Of a DNA stretch of 64,000 nucleotides, positions 14,931-26,291 are shown in pieces. Below the pieces are notes generated by a model that saw only the letters and a program-made list of their open reading frames with translations, was not told the origin of the DNA and made no database searches. Source of the stretch: Ascaris suum (taxonomy: Eukaryota > Nematoda > Chromadorea > Rhabditida > Ascarididae); NCBI GenBank assembly GCA_013433145.1, contig CM024170.1, positions 11,073,866 to 11,137,865 on the forward strand. Direction: 5' to 3'. Position numbers and translations under genes: made by a program. Each line of letters opens with the position of its first letter. Within the stretch, counting starts at the first letter, position 1.

Positions 14931-16730
14931 TTATAACATTTGAATCATTCCATTGCGTTCAATGCTTACATAGGCATCGATTGTTGAATGTCAGTCGGCG
15001 GTTTTTAATAAAAATATTGGAAAGTTTTAGCATTATCCATATTTATTGTCCAACGATTGGTTTTTGAGATATCAAAAGAAAAAAAAAAGTTCTAATGCAT
15101 TTATTGCAACATTTTCACAACATATTAAGCGAACAATTTTAATGATTTATTATTTTAAAACGTTTTAAAGGTAACTTTTTAAAATTTGATTTGTTGCTGC
15201 ACAAAAACTTTTTCTAATGATATCAGAAATAGCAGAACGATGCGAAAAAATTGATCATATTTTTTCAATAACAAAAAATTTTCCGCATGGCTTATAGTAA
15301 ATGACTGACGAAGAATTTGATAAATAGTTCCCTTATAGAAAAAATTTCTGCCTCTGAAGATAAAATGAGATTAATGTTTGTTTAAGCAATGCCGACTAAT
15401 TTTTTTTAATGCTTGGCACTATTTAAAACGGTTTGGCAAAACAAGCAAGAAAATGTAATTTCATCTATAAAGCATTTCAGCGTATCGCCGGAACAAAACA
15501 AGTTGAAGAGTATATTAGAGGGTTGAAGAGCACTTTCGTATTTCACTTAGCTGAGCAATTGGGTCATTCGATTACCAATAAGGAGTGAAATATACGGAAT
15601 ATGATACTTCCATATCTCAAATAGTAACTTGAGTGCTCGCAAAGATTTCTCATAAAAGACGTTTTTTCCCCGCAACCTGTTCGACGTAATTCAAAAAGCG
15701 ACAGGTGCAGCGTGTATGCAAATTTTTTCCCCTGTGAAACATCGATAACGTCTTTCTAACCTAATGAATTAATGCGAAAGTGTGGTACAGATTGGTCGAG
15801 CTTCAGTATAAATTGTATCCATCAAATTTGTTGACTTATCAACCAAATTTGCCAACTTTTTCTTATGACTTCGAAATAAAAGTACCGCATAAACAAATAG
15901 GCATGTTCACATCCGTATGCAAAGTCACGAAATCATCAGAATGCACTTTTATGAAGCAGTTTAGCAAAATTTCCCAAAAATGATATGCCAATATTTACAG
16001 CTGTATATCGAAAACAAAACCAAAAGAATGATATTTGTTCATCAACAACAATAGTAGTACGCTCCCTTCTTCTTCTCGGCTTATTTCTCACGTGCAGTTT
16101 GCACCATTCTAATAAATATTCAAAAGATCTTACAATTCAAAGAATACAACATCACGTTTAAACGACGTCATAAATCGAGTGTGCAATATCACTGAAGCAC
16201 TTTCATAAATGCATTTTAGAGTTCTTTGAGTGCGTGGAAAATATTACTAATAGAAGAAGCTATATTCAATTCATACAGCACATTCGATATGAAACGCTAC
16301 ATCGGTATGAAATGCATGAGCTTTTTCCTTTCAGCAATTATATGAAGCTGAAAGCAGTTTCACACTCGTCGTTACTAGGAGTTTCCGGTGGCGGTCGAAT
16401 TCCTCTCGCATGTTTGCATTATGTAGACTATGGGCGAAGAACGACTGAAATTAGCTGTCAAAGTGGTTCAAGCGGTTCGCTCATTGACCGTTGCTGGCAC
16501 GCAACTCGACTCTCTCTGAAAACTTTTCTTGTAGAGTCGCTTTTTCCCCGTCAAAAAATGCAGCATATTAATGCAGGCAAACAGTAGACAAAATACAGAC
16601 AAACAAACTATAGGAAGAGCTCAGATGCGTTCCCGTATTTCTACAACAAAGCGTTAGGTAATTCCCCACAAAAAATAGGTGAAAATCGAGTTGCAAAAAG
16701 TGTTGGCACCGTATTGACACCCTCAAATAT

Positions 16731-16829
16731 GAGTCATTAATGTCAGTGTGCTTACTTTTTATGTTCAAAATGCAAAGACATTAATGACTACATTGACATT
16801 TTGCCAACGTAGACATTAATGTCTTTGCA
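16731..16829. repeat. Cluster of three ATTAATG palindromic motifs
   Basis: TCATTAATGTC (about 16733), GACATTAATGA (about 16776) and GACATTAATGTC (about 16813) occur within 100 bp. GCAAAGACATTAATG near 16771 is the reverse complement of CATTAATGTCTTTGC at 16815-16829, giving a 15-bp stem. Confidence 0.65.
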
Positions 16830-19047
16830 GTTTGTTACATTTTATCGTAACATATCTTTGGTTTCTTAAATAAGCGAAAATAAAAAAGCAGATATGTTCG
16901 TACAACTATTTGTGAATAGAATTCAGTTGGTAAATTATATTGGAAATTCACAATATTCCCTTCCATCGAAACGCTGTAGATAAAACGTGCTTCTTCGTTT
17001 TTCATCGGAAAGCTCGAGTTTTACTTTTCAAAGTTGTTTCAAAAATCTCCATTCAAGCTGAAAATTCCGATAAAGTTTAGGCCAAATTTGCTTCACATAT
17101 CGTTTGGACACGCATTCTGATCTTGGAAGCGACACATACCTTGTGACCGACATAGATAAAGATGCAACCACATGCACACAGGCATATGCGCATCCATCCC
17201 CTCTTTCTTGGATTACTGCGATAGGCATATGCATCAACTTTCTTCCATGTAATTGCACAGAACTAAACGATCTGCTTCTCATTGCTTATCAGTGTTTCTA
17301 CAGCTACCATCTTTTAACACCATCTAATGAACCCAGCTCTTAGTTCCACAGTAAATTGAATAAACTATTTCTTCTTGATAAATAGAAGTCGATAACTCGC
17401 AATCTTTGCTATCATGTAATATGCCAAACTCTTTGATAGCAGATCTCGGAGGCTGGATTTTTTATAACGGCCCAGCAGTGTTTATCTTCGAATTGCCGCA
17501 GCTATGAATCGTGCGAAATGGACTTCAATATGCAATTTTAGTGCTTTCTGCAAACTGCTCAATAATCGTTGAAATTTAATTGGTAAATCATTCTATTCGG
17601 TGTTGTTTGTATTTCAGGTATCCACAAGGGCCGATTACATTCTTTTGTAGTGCTCTTTTCTTTCAGTGTTCAATTTGCAGATCAATTCAGTGTTCAGTGT
17701 TTCTTTCAAGGCGAATTCAAGACTTCATCTTTGAAGTCTATGTCTGAGTTTTTCATAGTTTATCAAAGAAGAGATCTTTGAAATTATCAAAAGAATCGTC
17801 GACTTTATAGCCTTTAAGAGAACCATCTATGTGAATAGTTGAGAACAAATGAATACTGTGCATTTCGCACTTTCAACTTCATTCTCATGAAAATTTCATC
17901 TTGAAGGTAGAAAAAAATCAAAGAGGAAATGAAATGTTTCTTTGATTAAGAGGTGCTACTGAGCATAAATTTATATGCTTACCCATCACTTATCCATCAT
18001 TAAACTATAAAATCTCTCAAAATTCTTCATTGTTTAGAAACTCTTCGGCACATTTGTGAATATGACGCTAATCAAAAATGATATGAGATGTACTAAAAAG
18101 CAACCTTTGCAAGACTATTCTAATGATGGAAAAACAACAGCATATAATCAGTCCAACTAAAAACAGTAGAAACAAAAAACGCAGAGATAGAGTATAGTGC
18201 GAACATGCGAAACATATCCAAAAGTAGACCAGGTATTATGAACTCACCCAGATAACATAAACTGACAAACACAATATCCAGATATGTTTAGCCATAAAAC
18301 ACGGCACGTGTAATTTAAAAGGACTGCAGTCGTTTAAAGTACGAATGAATGTGATGAGTGTTGAATGCATGCGAATAAAACCCATTCAACAAATACCAAC
18401 ACCACCACGCATGAGAGAACAACTGCAGCATGCCGGAGGAAAATACACAATTCTACCGAATTGAACATTTGTCGAAATCCAGAAAGAAATCAGCACTGCA
18501 GATTTCTTTATCTACCTATTAAAATTATAAGCGCCAAGAAACCCTAAGTGCGGAATATAAGGTGACCGGAAGGTTTACCTAAAATCATCTAAAAATGAGA
18601 TTATTAACTGATTCATATACCTGAAATTATCCAACTTTTGTCTAAAGAGGGAAAATTATCCGAAAATTCAATATATTTGACATGAAAATTGATGGACATT
18701 CACCTAGTAAGGGCATACCAATCAACAAAAAATGAACATGGAAACAGCGTTTCAAATGGTACCCCGCTCATTTAAAACATCAGCAAACGTGAACCACTTG
18801 GGCACTCGAAGGATAGGCATTCTTCTAGAATTTCCAAATATTTCTGATTGTAATACATGATAACTTAAAATTGTCACAATCAAAACCATGATAATTGAAA
18901 GATTGAGCATCAAAACTACATATCATACATTTCTAACAAAGAATTAATTGTAACATGCGAGCAAGCATCAAATAAAACACTGAGCGCATAAACTGAAAGA
19001 CTCATGCCGAACCTGAATTAGAACTCCTATGGAACTCGAAGGTAATT

Positions 19048-19161
19048 TTAGTATAAGTTCGATTCGTCCACAGCAAATGCCAGTGGAGCTGGAGACAAAG
19101 GGGTAGAAGAGATAGATTTGCCTACTACAATGCAAACCGCAAATGACAATGCAATCAACAT
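19048..19161 (-). CDS. Candidate small secreted peptide ORF
   Basis: 37 codons: MLIALSFAVCIVVGKSISST followed by a Pro/Ser-rich tail, resembling a signal peptide with a very short mature part. No gene structure around it was found. It may be chance. Confidence 0.12.
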   Translation of the reverse strand: MLIALSFAVCIVVGKSISSTPLSPAPLAFAVDESNLY

Positions 19162-19449
19162 CGTGTGTGCTTCATTTAGCAGCGAGACACATAAAAAATA
19201 TCGAAATAGATACACTTGCAATACTAAATTTACATTTCTAACACAATTGCTAGAGATGACTTTGGTCATGTAACACGACAGTACGCCGGGAATCCATAAT
19301 TTGGTGGATGGAGATTTTTGACGATCATGTCCTTAGCGTTGCAAATAACGAAGAAAAAGAGCTATCAAAGACATATTACTCGAAGGCAAAGACCTTTAAA
19401 ATATAGACATCTTCTGCATTACGTACAAATGGACAAATTAGTTCAAAAT

Positions 19450-19795
19450 GTGAAGGTAGATCAAAATAAATGAAAATTGAAAAAAAAGGAAAGGTAGGTC
19501 AAACTATCGCAGATCAAAATGTAAATGGTAGATCATATCAGATCAAAATATGAACGTAGATCAAAATATAAAGACACATCGAAGTATCAGAGTTGACCAA
19601 AATGTAAAGGTGGATCAAATGGACCGAAATGCAAAAATAGATCAAAGCAGATCAAAATATGAAGCTAGATCAAAGTATCAGATTAGATCGAAATGTGATC
19701 GTAGATCAAATTATCAAAGTAGACCAGATTGTGCTGGTAGATCAAAACATGAAGGTAGTCAAGACCGTGGTAGACTAAAATGAAGATCAAAGATC
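19450..19795 (+). repeat. GATCAAA-type minisatellite, left arm
   Basis: About 15-18 degenerate units of roughly 18-20 bp close to GTAGATCAAAATATGAAG. The array forms an inverted pair with the right arm. A Gln/Lys/Asp-rich open frame across it (VDQN, RSKY repeats) is a by-product of the unit. Confidence 0.85.
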
Positions 19796-19825
19796 ACTTA
19801 CGTCCGCATTATTTTTTTCCCTTCA

Positions 19826-20160
19826 TATTATTGATCTATTTTGATATACTTTATCTACCTACAGATTTTCATATACCTTGATACTTTGATCTAGCTTCAT
19901 ATATTGACCTATCTTGATATTTTGATCTACTTTCACATTTTGAATTGCTTTGATCCAGCTTCACATTTTGGTCTACCTTGATACTTTGGTCTAACTTGAT
20001 ATTTTGATCTGCTTTGATCTGCCCCACATTTTGATCTACCTTGATACTTTGATTTGCTTTCATATTTTGATCTTGTTTGATCTACCTCATGTTTTGATCT
20101 ACGTTGATTTTTATCTGTCTTCGTTTTGATCTACATTCATTTTGATCCATCTTCATTTTG
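19826..20160 (-). repeat. GATCAAA-type minisatellite, right arm in opposite orientation
   Basis: Same unit as the left arm but on the minus strand (TTTGATCTAC, CTTCATATTTTGATC). A spacer of only about 30-60 bp separates the arms, so the ~700 bp forms a large imperfect hairpin, as in foldback elements with internally repetitive ends. No transposase was found nearby. Confidence 0.85.
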
Positions 20161-20218
20161 GTTTTGCCCGCCAAGAAACTTGCCCGCGAAATGGGCCATG
20201 CTACATTACTAAACCAGT

Positions 20219-20412
20219 GAAAGAAAATATTTGAAAAATTTTCCAGATTCCCTACCCGGGTTTTCCGCGCCAACAATCCAATCCGAGGTACTGCGCCATA
20301 CCACCTTATGAAAGAAAAATTTCCTCTAAACTCGTAGAGTGAAGAGAGTCAGAGTGTCTGCATTGGTGCTTAACCATGGAAGAAAAATATTTGAAAAATT
20401 TTCCAGGTTCCC
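20219..20412 (+). repeat. Direct repeat of about 34 bp (two copies)
   Basis: The copies at 20219-20252 and 20378-20412 share the core AATATTTGAAAAATTTTCCA and continue with similar GC-rich CCGG-containing text. Each follows an ATGCTA or ACCATG block, suggesting a longer, diverged tandem unit of about 160 bp. Confidence 0.7.
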
Positions 20413-20533
20413 GTCTCCGGCTTTTGTCCGGGAACGAATTTTGTTTAAACACGGAGCCATGCTATGTAATGAAAAAAAAATTTCCAAGAAAGTTCAAGTT
20501 TGAAAATTTCCAAGAAAGTTAGGGTGTCTGCAA

Positions 20534-20867
20534 GGCCAAAGTACTTGGTATAGTACTGTACCAAATTTAGCGCCATAAAGAGTGTCATTAGTGATCTTCT
20601 GTATACTATATGTTTGTAAACTATATGCATATAGACTACGGAGCAATACCTTCGCCGTAAGGACGTGTTGCTGAAGTACTTTTCCTTCATTGCTCAGAAT
20701 AAAGAGGAACGCGGAGGTCTGCTTGATGAAGAGCTTTTAGGTTAATAAATTAATCTTCGCCGTCAAACTCATGCACACAAAAACCTAAGGTACGGTATAC
20801 GGATTAAAATATTCAGGCCAAAGTACTTAGTATAGTACTGTACCAAATTTAGCGCCATAAAGAGTGT
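20534..20867 (+). repeat. 52-bp direct repeat (two near-identical copies)
   Basis: 20534-20585 and 20816-20867 differ at a single position (G versus A). Each starts GGCCAAAGTACTTRGTATAG and ends GCGCCATAAAGAGTGT. Such identity in a decayed region suggests recent origin or insertion; the copies could be terminal repeats of a ~330-bp element. Confidence 0.85.
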
Positions 20868-21746
20868 ATAAGAGCAGCACAACCGGTTCTTGAAAAAAAG
20901 TGGTATAACTATCTGACCTAATCATTTTTAGGCGGTGGCTGTAACACATGAGGAAAAAGTACTACTTTTTAATGGTTTGCAGCTCATCGATAAATACTTT
21001 TGCGTGGACTTATTTCTTGACAAACTTTTTCTAAGCTTTATTTATTCATTTATTCCAATTAAGAGAGCACTCGCTACGAGTAAATGTCTGTTCATATCTA
21101 TCGCTTCCAATTGTCCCGATTTTAATGCATCTCTAATCCAGTTGGTTCATGCATTCTTTTTCAGAGAGTCACTCTATCACACTGCACGTCGACCTTTACT
21201 TCTTTTGCCAACCCGTGGTGTTTCATCCTGTTATTCTTTTCTAAGTTTTTGATACATATTTCGCTGCCCAAATAATTCTCTCATCAAATTTTAAAAGTTC
21301 AATGGCTGAACTCATCAAACAAAGAAAACGGCATTTTTTTCCATATCATGACGGCCTATTAATTCAAATAAAAAGCGAAATGCGGAACTCAAACTGACCG
21401 CATTTTCGGATAGAAAGAAAACAAACACATTTCCCCTGTATTGCACTTAGAATTTCATCTTCACCAGTATGCGAAAGACGGCCGCTACTATCGCTCGTTC
21501 CTTTCTCATCCCATCTCGCTCGCCATCCCCGTTCATTGAGTTGGTTATCGGTGAATAACGCAAAATTACATTGATGGATTCAGTGATTAGAAATAAAGTA
21601 ATCGCAGCAATCTTATTTTATAAGCTGTCTTGAACTTGTGCAGTTCAGCATTTATTTCATCGATCGGGCCTATTTTAAATTCGTGGCTTCTACTAGCTAA
21701 GTCTCATCTTTTAAGTCTATTGAGGAGTTGACATGAAAGTTAAGAT
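20868..21746. other. Upstream flank of the Penelope-like element
   Basis: If the element once had an N-terminal nuclease it should lie here. I saw no GIY and YIG motifs in any frame. A 105-codon frame at 20935-21252 has no recognisable domain. Confidence 0.4.
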
Positions 21747-23111
21747 ATGCTCTGGATTAAATTACTTCGGACAATTTATCCTATGAGACTCAATGATAGT
21801 ATCAAGGGTGTAGGAAATGTTTCAGAACTCATGTTTGCAGATAATGCCCCAAAGGTCCCATATTTTGAAAACTATGGATTAACAGTTAAGCATAATCATG
21901 GAAAAGGAAGGAGAAACAGCAAATTAATCAATCGTCATTTCATTAATGCCGTTAGCAGCAACACTTTCTCTTTAAATAGTACTGAAAATGCTTGTCATTT
22001 TCTATGGAATTTGTATCAACAAAGCAATCCTATACTTAAGATGCTATATTTCACCATACTAAACCAGAACAAAATCATTAAGGATGAAATTAGTTTTCTG
22101 TGTAAAATGTACACAATTCATAGAAATGTTTTCAATAATAATCACAATGGCAAAACTAAGAATAGATGTTATAGGTTTCTTATGCAATTTCCCGGACTTG
22201 GGTACCAAAACGTCAATTATTGCCATATTTTTAATAATAATATTGTTAAAAAGGAACTATTGGAGGTTATGTCTAATATTCCTAAGGTACATATCACATT
22301 TTCTTTTGATAGGACCATCAGCTCTTATCTATGTAATTATAATAAAACGTTGCATATATTAAACCAACATCCGGAAAATTTAGCTGGGTTTTTAAATAAC
22401 AGATGTGCTTGTCATAACTCACGATTCCTTTATCAACCTTTACAGCATATGTTTACGGGTAATTTGGATATAATTCCGTCTAGTGCTCTTAGGAATATTT
22501 TTAAAAAGGGAACTAAGTTTAGACCCATCATTAGTAAGCATCTTCTCCGGATTATAGAAGATGCAGCGCAATCTTTAAACAAACTAATTCTGCAAACTGA
22601 TCGAACCGAGCACACTAACGTGTACAATTTTAAAATATTTCATATGTTGGCTACAAAGCGCATTAAAGATGTTTTTAATAACGAATTTTATAAAGGAGAA
22701 ATCGATATAACTCATGGTCTAGATTACAATAATAGCATAATACTTACCAGTATGCAATTTAAATTTATTATTGCACCTGTGGATAAAGCTGACAATAATT
22801 ATGCTTTTATATGCAAAACCTTTAATATTCAAAAATTATGCAAGGAGCTTGGAATTATCAAGGGTAGGACCATTGGCAACGACACCTATGAGCATGTTGA
22901 AAATAAACAGGAACTAGATATTATTAACGCGCACCGCAAGTTTTCTGAAAGGTATTTTATTAACGTTAATGAGGAAAACGCAACGTTACCCAAAATGTTT
23001 GCCATTCCTAAATTACATAAAAATCCCTACAAGTTTCGTTACATAGCTGGGGCCAGTAAAAGTCCACTGAAACCACTATCCTGTTTGTGCATAAATTTTA
23101 AAATTTTTTAA
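21747..23111 (+). pseudogene. Reverse transcriptase of Penelope-like element, N-terminal part (before frameshift)
   Basis: Open frame of 454 codons. Around residues 217-255 it has a Cys-containing block (NNRCACHNSRF) followed by HMFTGNLDII and LRNIFKKGTKFRP, typical of an uncharacterised Penelope-like RT family common in invertebrates. Near residue 345 is PVDKADNNY, where the usual first RT motif would read DKG; near residue 420 is PKLHKNPYKFRYIAG. The frame then stops at 23109-23111 in an A/T homopolymer tract, while the homologous continuation lies in another frame. The ATG used is only the first in frame; there is a stop at 21741-21743 just upstream, so the true N terminus, probably including an endonuclease, is missing or in another frame. 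Confidence 0.8.
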
Positions 23112-24018
23112 AAAGCATTTTAGCAATTATTGTAATACAGCTAGTCAAAGAAGCGGGATTAGTTATTACTATAGTGTAAGAAATTCTTATGACGTCTTGG
23201 ATATATTTAAAAAATACGATAGACATGTTGAAACGATTTTAACTGCTGATTTTTCCACTTTATTCACTGCTCTGCCACACGAAGATATTATTAAAGCAAT
23301 GGAATTTTTCACACACTCGTGTCTTGAAAATTCAAAAAAGGCTTATTTGAAAGTCTGCAACAACAAAGCTTTATTCTACACGGATAATTACGAGTTTACA
23401 GCACACGCACTTGCTTTGGATAAGGCACAAATTATGGAAATGTTTAAGTTTATTGTTAAAGAAAGCTTTGTTACTTTCGCCGGTTTTGTTTTTAGGCAAA
23501 CTAAAGGAGTACCTATGGGTGGTAATGCCAGTCCTGATACAGCCGATCTCACTTTGTCTGTTATGGAATATAAATATGCCAAAATTTCACGCTTTAATGC
23601 TATTTGTTGTAGGTGCGTTGATGATTTACTAATACTAAATACAGAAAATTTTCATAATATTGCTAAAATAATTTATGGAGATTCTTTACAAATTGAAATT
23701 ACATACAGCGGTAGCAAGGCTAATTTCTTGGACGTAAACTTAACTGTTACCCGCAAAGGTGTCATTTCAAACGTGTTTGATAAGACGGAAGAATTTAATT
23801 TTGCAGTGAACAAGTATACTCAATTAGACAGTAATATTCCAGCGTTCGTACACAAAAACCTTATAATTTCTCAGGTCTTCGGATTTAGCAAAATATGTTC
23901 AATTAGGACAGATTTTACTAATAAATGTAAAGGTCTGCCTAAAAATTATAAAGAGAAAGACCCAGGTGTTATACTAATGGGAAAATACCTATTTAAGACA
24001 TTAGTTAGTACATCATAA
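23095..24018 (+). pseudogene. Reverse transcriptase of Penelope-like element, catalytic palm part (after frameshift)
   Basis: The frame is open from 23095 (after a stop at 23092-23094) to TAA at 24016-24018, and the text from KKHFSNYCNTASQRSG onward continues the RT. Catalytic motifs are intact: TADFSTLFTALPHED (motif A aspartate), FRQTKGVPMGGNASPDTADL (motif B) and CRCVDDLLIL (motif C aspartates). Further on, ANFLDVNL and YTQLDSNIPAF fit the palm and thumb of the same family. No GIY-YIG domain follows. After the stop, a second stop and a short open stretch (KFAYLNRQSIKSLIKEI) remain in the same frame, hinting at an older, longer C terminus. Annotation could start at an internal codon near 23197. 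Confidence 0.82.
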
Positions 24019-24198
24019 TTAGTTTAGAAGTTCGCCTATCTCAATAGGCAAAGTATTAAAAGTTTAATCAAAGAAATTTTCAAGCACTTTAGCAACTGTT
24101 GATTCCTATTCTGCCAACTAAAGGGAATATCCGTTCTCACCCCACCTACATATTGCACATTTAAGAATTATTATGTAGATTAGATTTCCTATTTTATA

Positions 24199-24322
<124 letters not shown>

Positions 24323-25002
24323 ATATTGCACACATGCAATTCCATTCCATAAACTTTTATTTATTTATTTTGGTACACTGACATGGGACATCTCAGTTTA
24401 ATTGATCTACAATGCCATTTTCTTGAGTTGCTGCATGAGATTGGTAGCACATTGTATATTAATACTGATCTACATAGAACGATACTTTAACGGTCTTGAT
24501 CTCAACATAGATGTTTTCATGTATAGAAAATACGTGATTATTGGTATCTTATGTTTATGTAGCGCATTCGGACGACTGGAATACGAGGGGTTTGGTTTTA
24601 TTTCATTTTGATGTTCCTTTATAGTTGTGAACATGTTCTTTCCCTAGTACATTTGGACATACTAGAAGAACGGTTAAGACTATCTGCATTTCTAAACTTA
24701 GCTGTAGGATTATCTTTTATCAAAGCTTTTAGATTATAATCCCTTACTTGAGTAATTATGTATGTCGTCTTACAATGTTCTCCGCTTATTGTACCTAGTG
24801 ATTTCAACACAAAAAAAATTTTTTTTGTTAGGAACTTTCTTATACGTTCCCTTCATTACGATGTAGGCCCCATATTTAAGATTTTCTTGTTCATTACACA
24901 ATCATAACAAACATTGTACCTACATATTTCTTTGCTACTTCACTTCTTTATCTTGTTCACAGCACATGCTTATAATGACTAATTTATTTTCCTCTACTAA
25001 CA

Positions 25003-25079
25003 GGGTTATGCGTTCGTTCTGACGATGGCCCGCGCATAACTCTGGTGTACACGTCAACGGATAAGGGCCGAAACGTGTT
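25003..25079 (+). ncRNA. Structured RNA-like motif with CTGACGA and GGCCGAAAC cores
   Basis: GGGTTATGCG (25003-25012) pairs with CGCATAACTC (25033-25042) with one mismatch. GGCCC (25027-25031) pairs with GGGCC (25065-25069), and ACACG (25049-25053) with CGTGT (25074-25078). CTGACGA (25019-25025) and GAAAC (25070-25074) match hammerhead-ribozyme core strings, which are known in Penelope-like elements. However, ACACGTC lies inside the stem-II interval, so the strand order is not that of a standard hammerhead. The presence of a structured element is well supported; its catalytic nature is not. Confidence 0.45.
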
Positions 25080-25667
25080 CACTTTTTATTTGCATATCTA
25101 TTTTATTCATGTCTAAAACCTACATTGTTAATATTTCATCTTCTAACATCGGTCTATTAATGCTATCTTTATGTTTTAGGTTTCTCATACTATCAACTTT
25201 CTCTGTAAAACCATAAAGAAACATTGCTCAGACACGGATACAAACTGCTTCAACCGTACACCGCTGTAATATACATACTGGCTTAGATAGCAAAATACAC
25301 GAACACACAAATAACATATGTACATAAACATAGACGACGATGATATGTTTGGCATTGCAATCCAAAAAAAAAACCAATTAATCATTGCTATGCAAATGCT
25401 GACTATATGAATGTTGCTGTTAGTATTATCGACTGTCGTTTGCTCACACCTTTGTCGTGCCGTACGTTCGGCGCAGTGCAAATGTTCCCAAGCAAGACCG
25501 TCGTTTTCTGTGTGCAATTCATTCGACAAATGATTCATAGAGGTGGTGTTCGATTTTTCGAAAAAAAAGAAAATATGATTGGACATTTTTCTTTGTCAAC
25601 TTTTGCAAAACCGGCTGGTTGATGGAATTGCGAAATGCGGTTTGTGATCGTAGACGAGTGCAGAAAT

Positions 25668-26055
25668 GGAATATAGCTTGGTCTGGGACGTATCTGGGAC
25701 GTACCTGGAAGAGCTGAAATGATGTGCATTCTTGTAGTGCCGCCTATCACGTTAGTCGGTTGTACAGATTTACTGATTAGCAATAATACATCTCTTTCAA
25801 TTGGTCCTATCGCTGATGCAAATGCAAGTTCTGTGCAGAGAAAAATAATTGCTCATTGCAAAATTCGATCGGCTTAAAATAAGAATCTGACCATTTAGAA
25901 ATGCAGGTAGTTATTTAGACACTCTAAAATGTCCATAACTCTTCTTGAAGTTGATAGATCAACTTGAATATTGAAAAAGGTTTGATTCGTTATGAAAGAT
26001 TTTTTGAGTCATCAGCGGGAATATAGCTTGGGCTAGGACGTACCTGAGGGTTAAG
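25668..26055 (+). repeat. Pair of direct repeats around GGAATATAGCTTGG...GGACGTACCTG
   Basis: The copy near 25668-25713 reads GGAATATAGCTTGGTCTGGG and contains an internal doubling of GGACGTAYCTGG. The second, near 26020-26055, has the same start and the same GGACGTACCTG end with a few changes. Non-coding; possibly part of the dispersed family above. Confidence 0.55.
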
Positions 26056-26275
26056 GTGAACGTTCGTTGTATTCATTGTGTTAAAATCTGCGGCACGTTT
26101 TATATGAATGCCTACTAAACTACAACAGTTGCACTCCGAGATGTGATTGCTCTTTCATTCACTAAAAGATAACAATACCGACCAAGTTTTGTTGCTTCAT
26201 TTGTTAACGTGCTGGAATTACCGATGAGGCAGATAGACAGACAGACGCGCAGACATGCACACACAAAGACATGAC
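25925..26275. repeat. Dispersed repeat copy B, ending in a CAGA-rich tract
   Basis: GTCCATAACTCTTCTTGAAGT followed by GATCAACTTG, then a middle part and AGACAGACAGACGCGCAGAC at about 26228-26250. The block order matches the copy near 12.5 kb. It also contains one of the two GGAATATAGCTTGG elements. Confidence 0.4.
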
Positions 26276-26291
26276 ATTGTCACGATACGTT

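Larger units (their letters stand above)
12651..19449. other. Non-coding stretch with small hairpins
   Basis: Apart from the listed inverted repeats nothing is supported. The longest frame (16234-16587, 117 codons) shows no recognisable domain, signal peptide or splice context. Confidence 0.5.

Noticed and set aside
16234..16587. 117-codon plus-strand frame
   Set aside because: No recognisable family, signal peptide or splice-site support.
19550..19783. Open frame with VDQN and RSKY repeats
   Set aside because: It follows from the minisatellite unit; the same composition appears on the opposite strand in the other arm, and there is no start or splice context.
25019..25079. Call of a canonical hammerhead ribozyme
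   Set aside because: The core strings are present, but the order of the pairing segments does not give the hammerhead three-way junction, so only a structured motif is reported.
25185..25586. 133-codon minus-strand frame
   Set aside because: Low-complexity aromatic composition, no domain, and overlaps simple runs.
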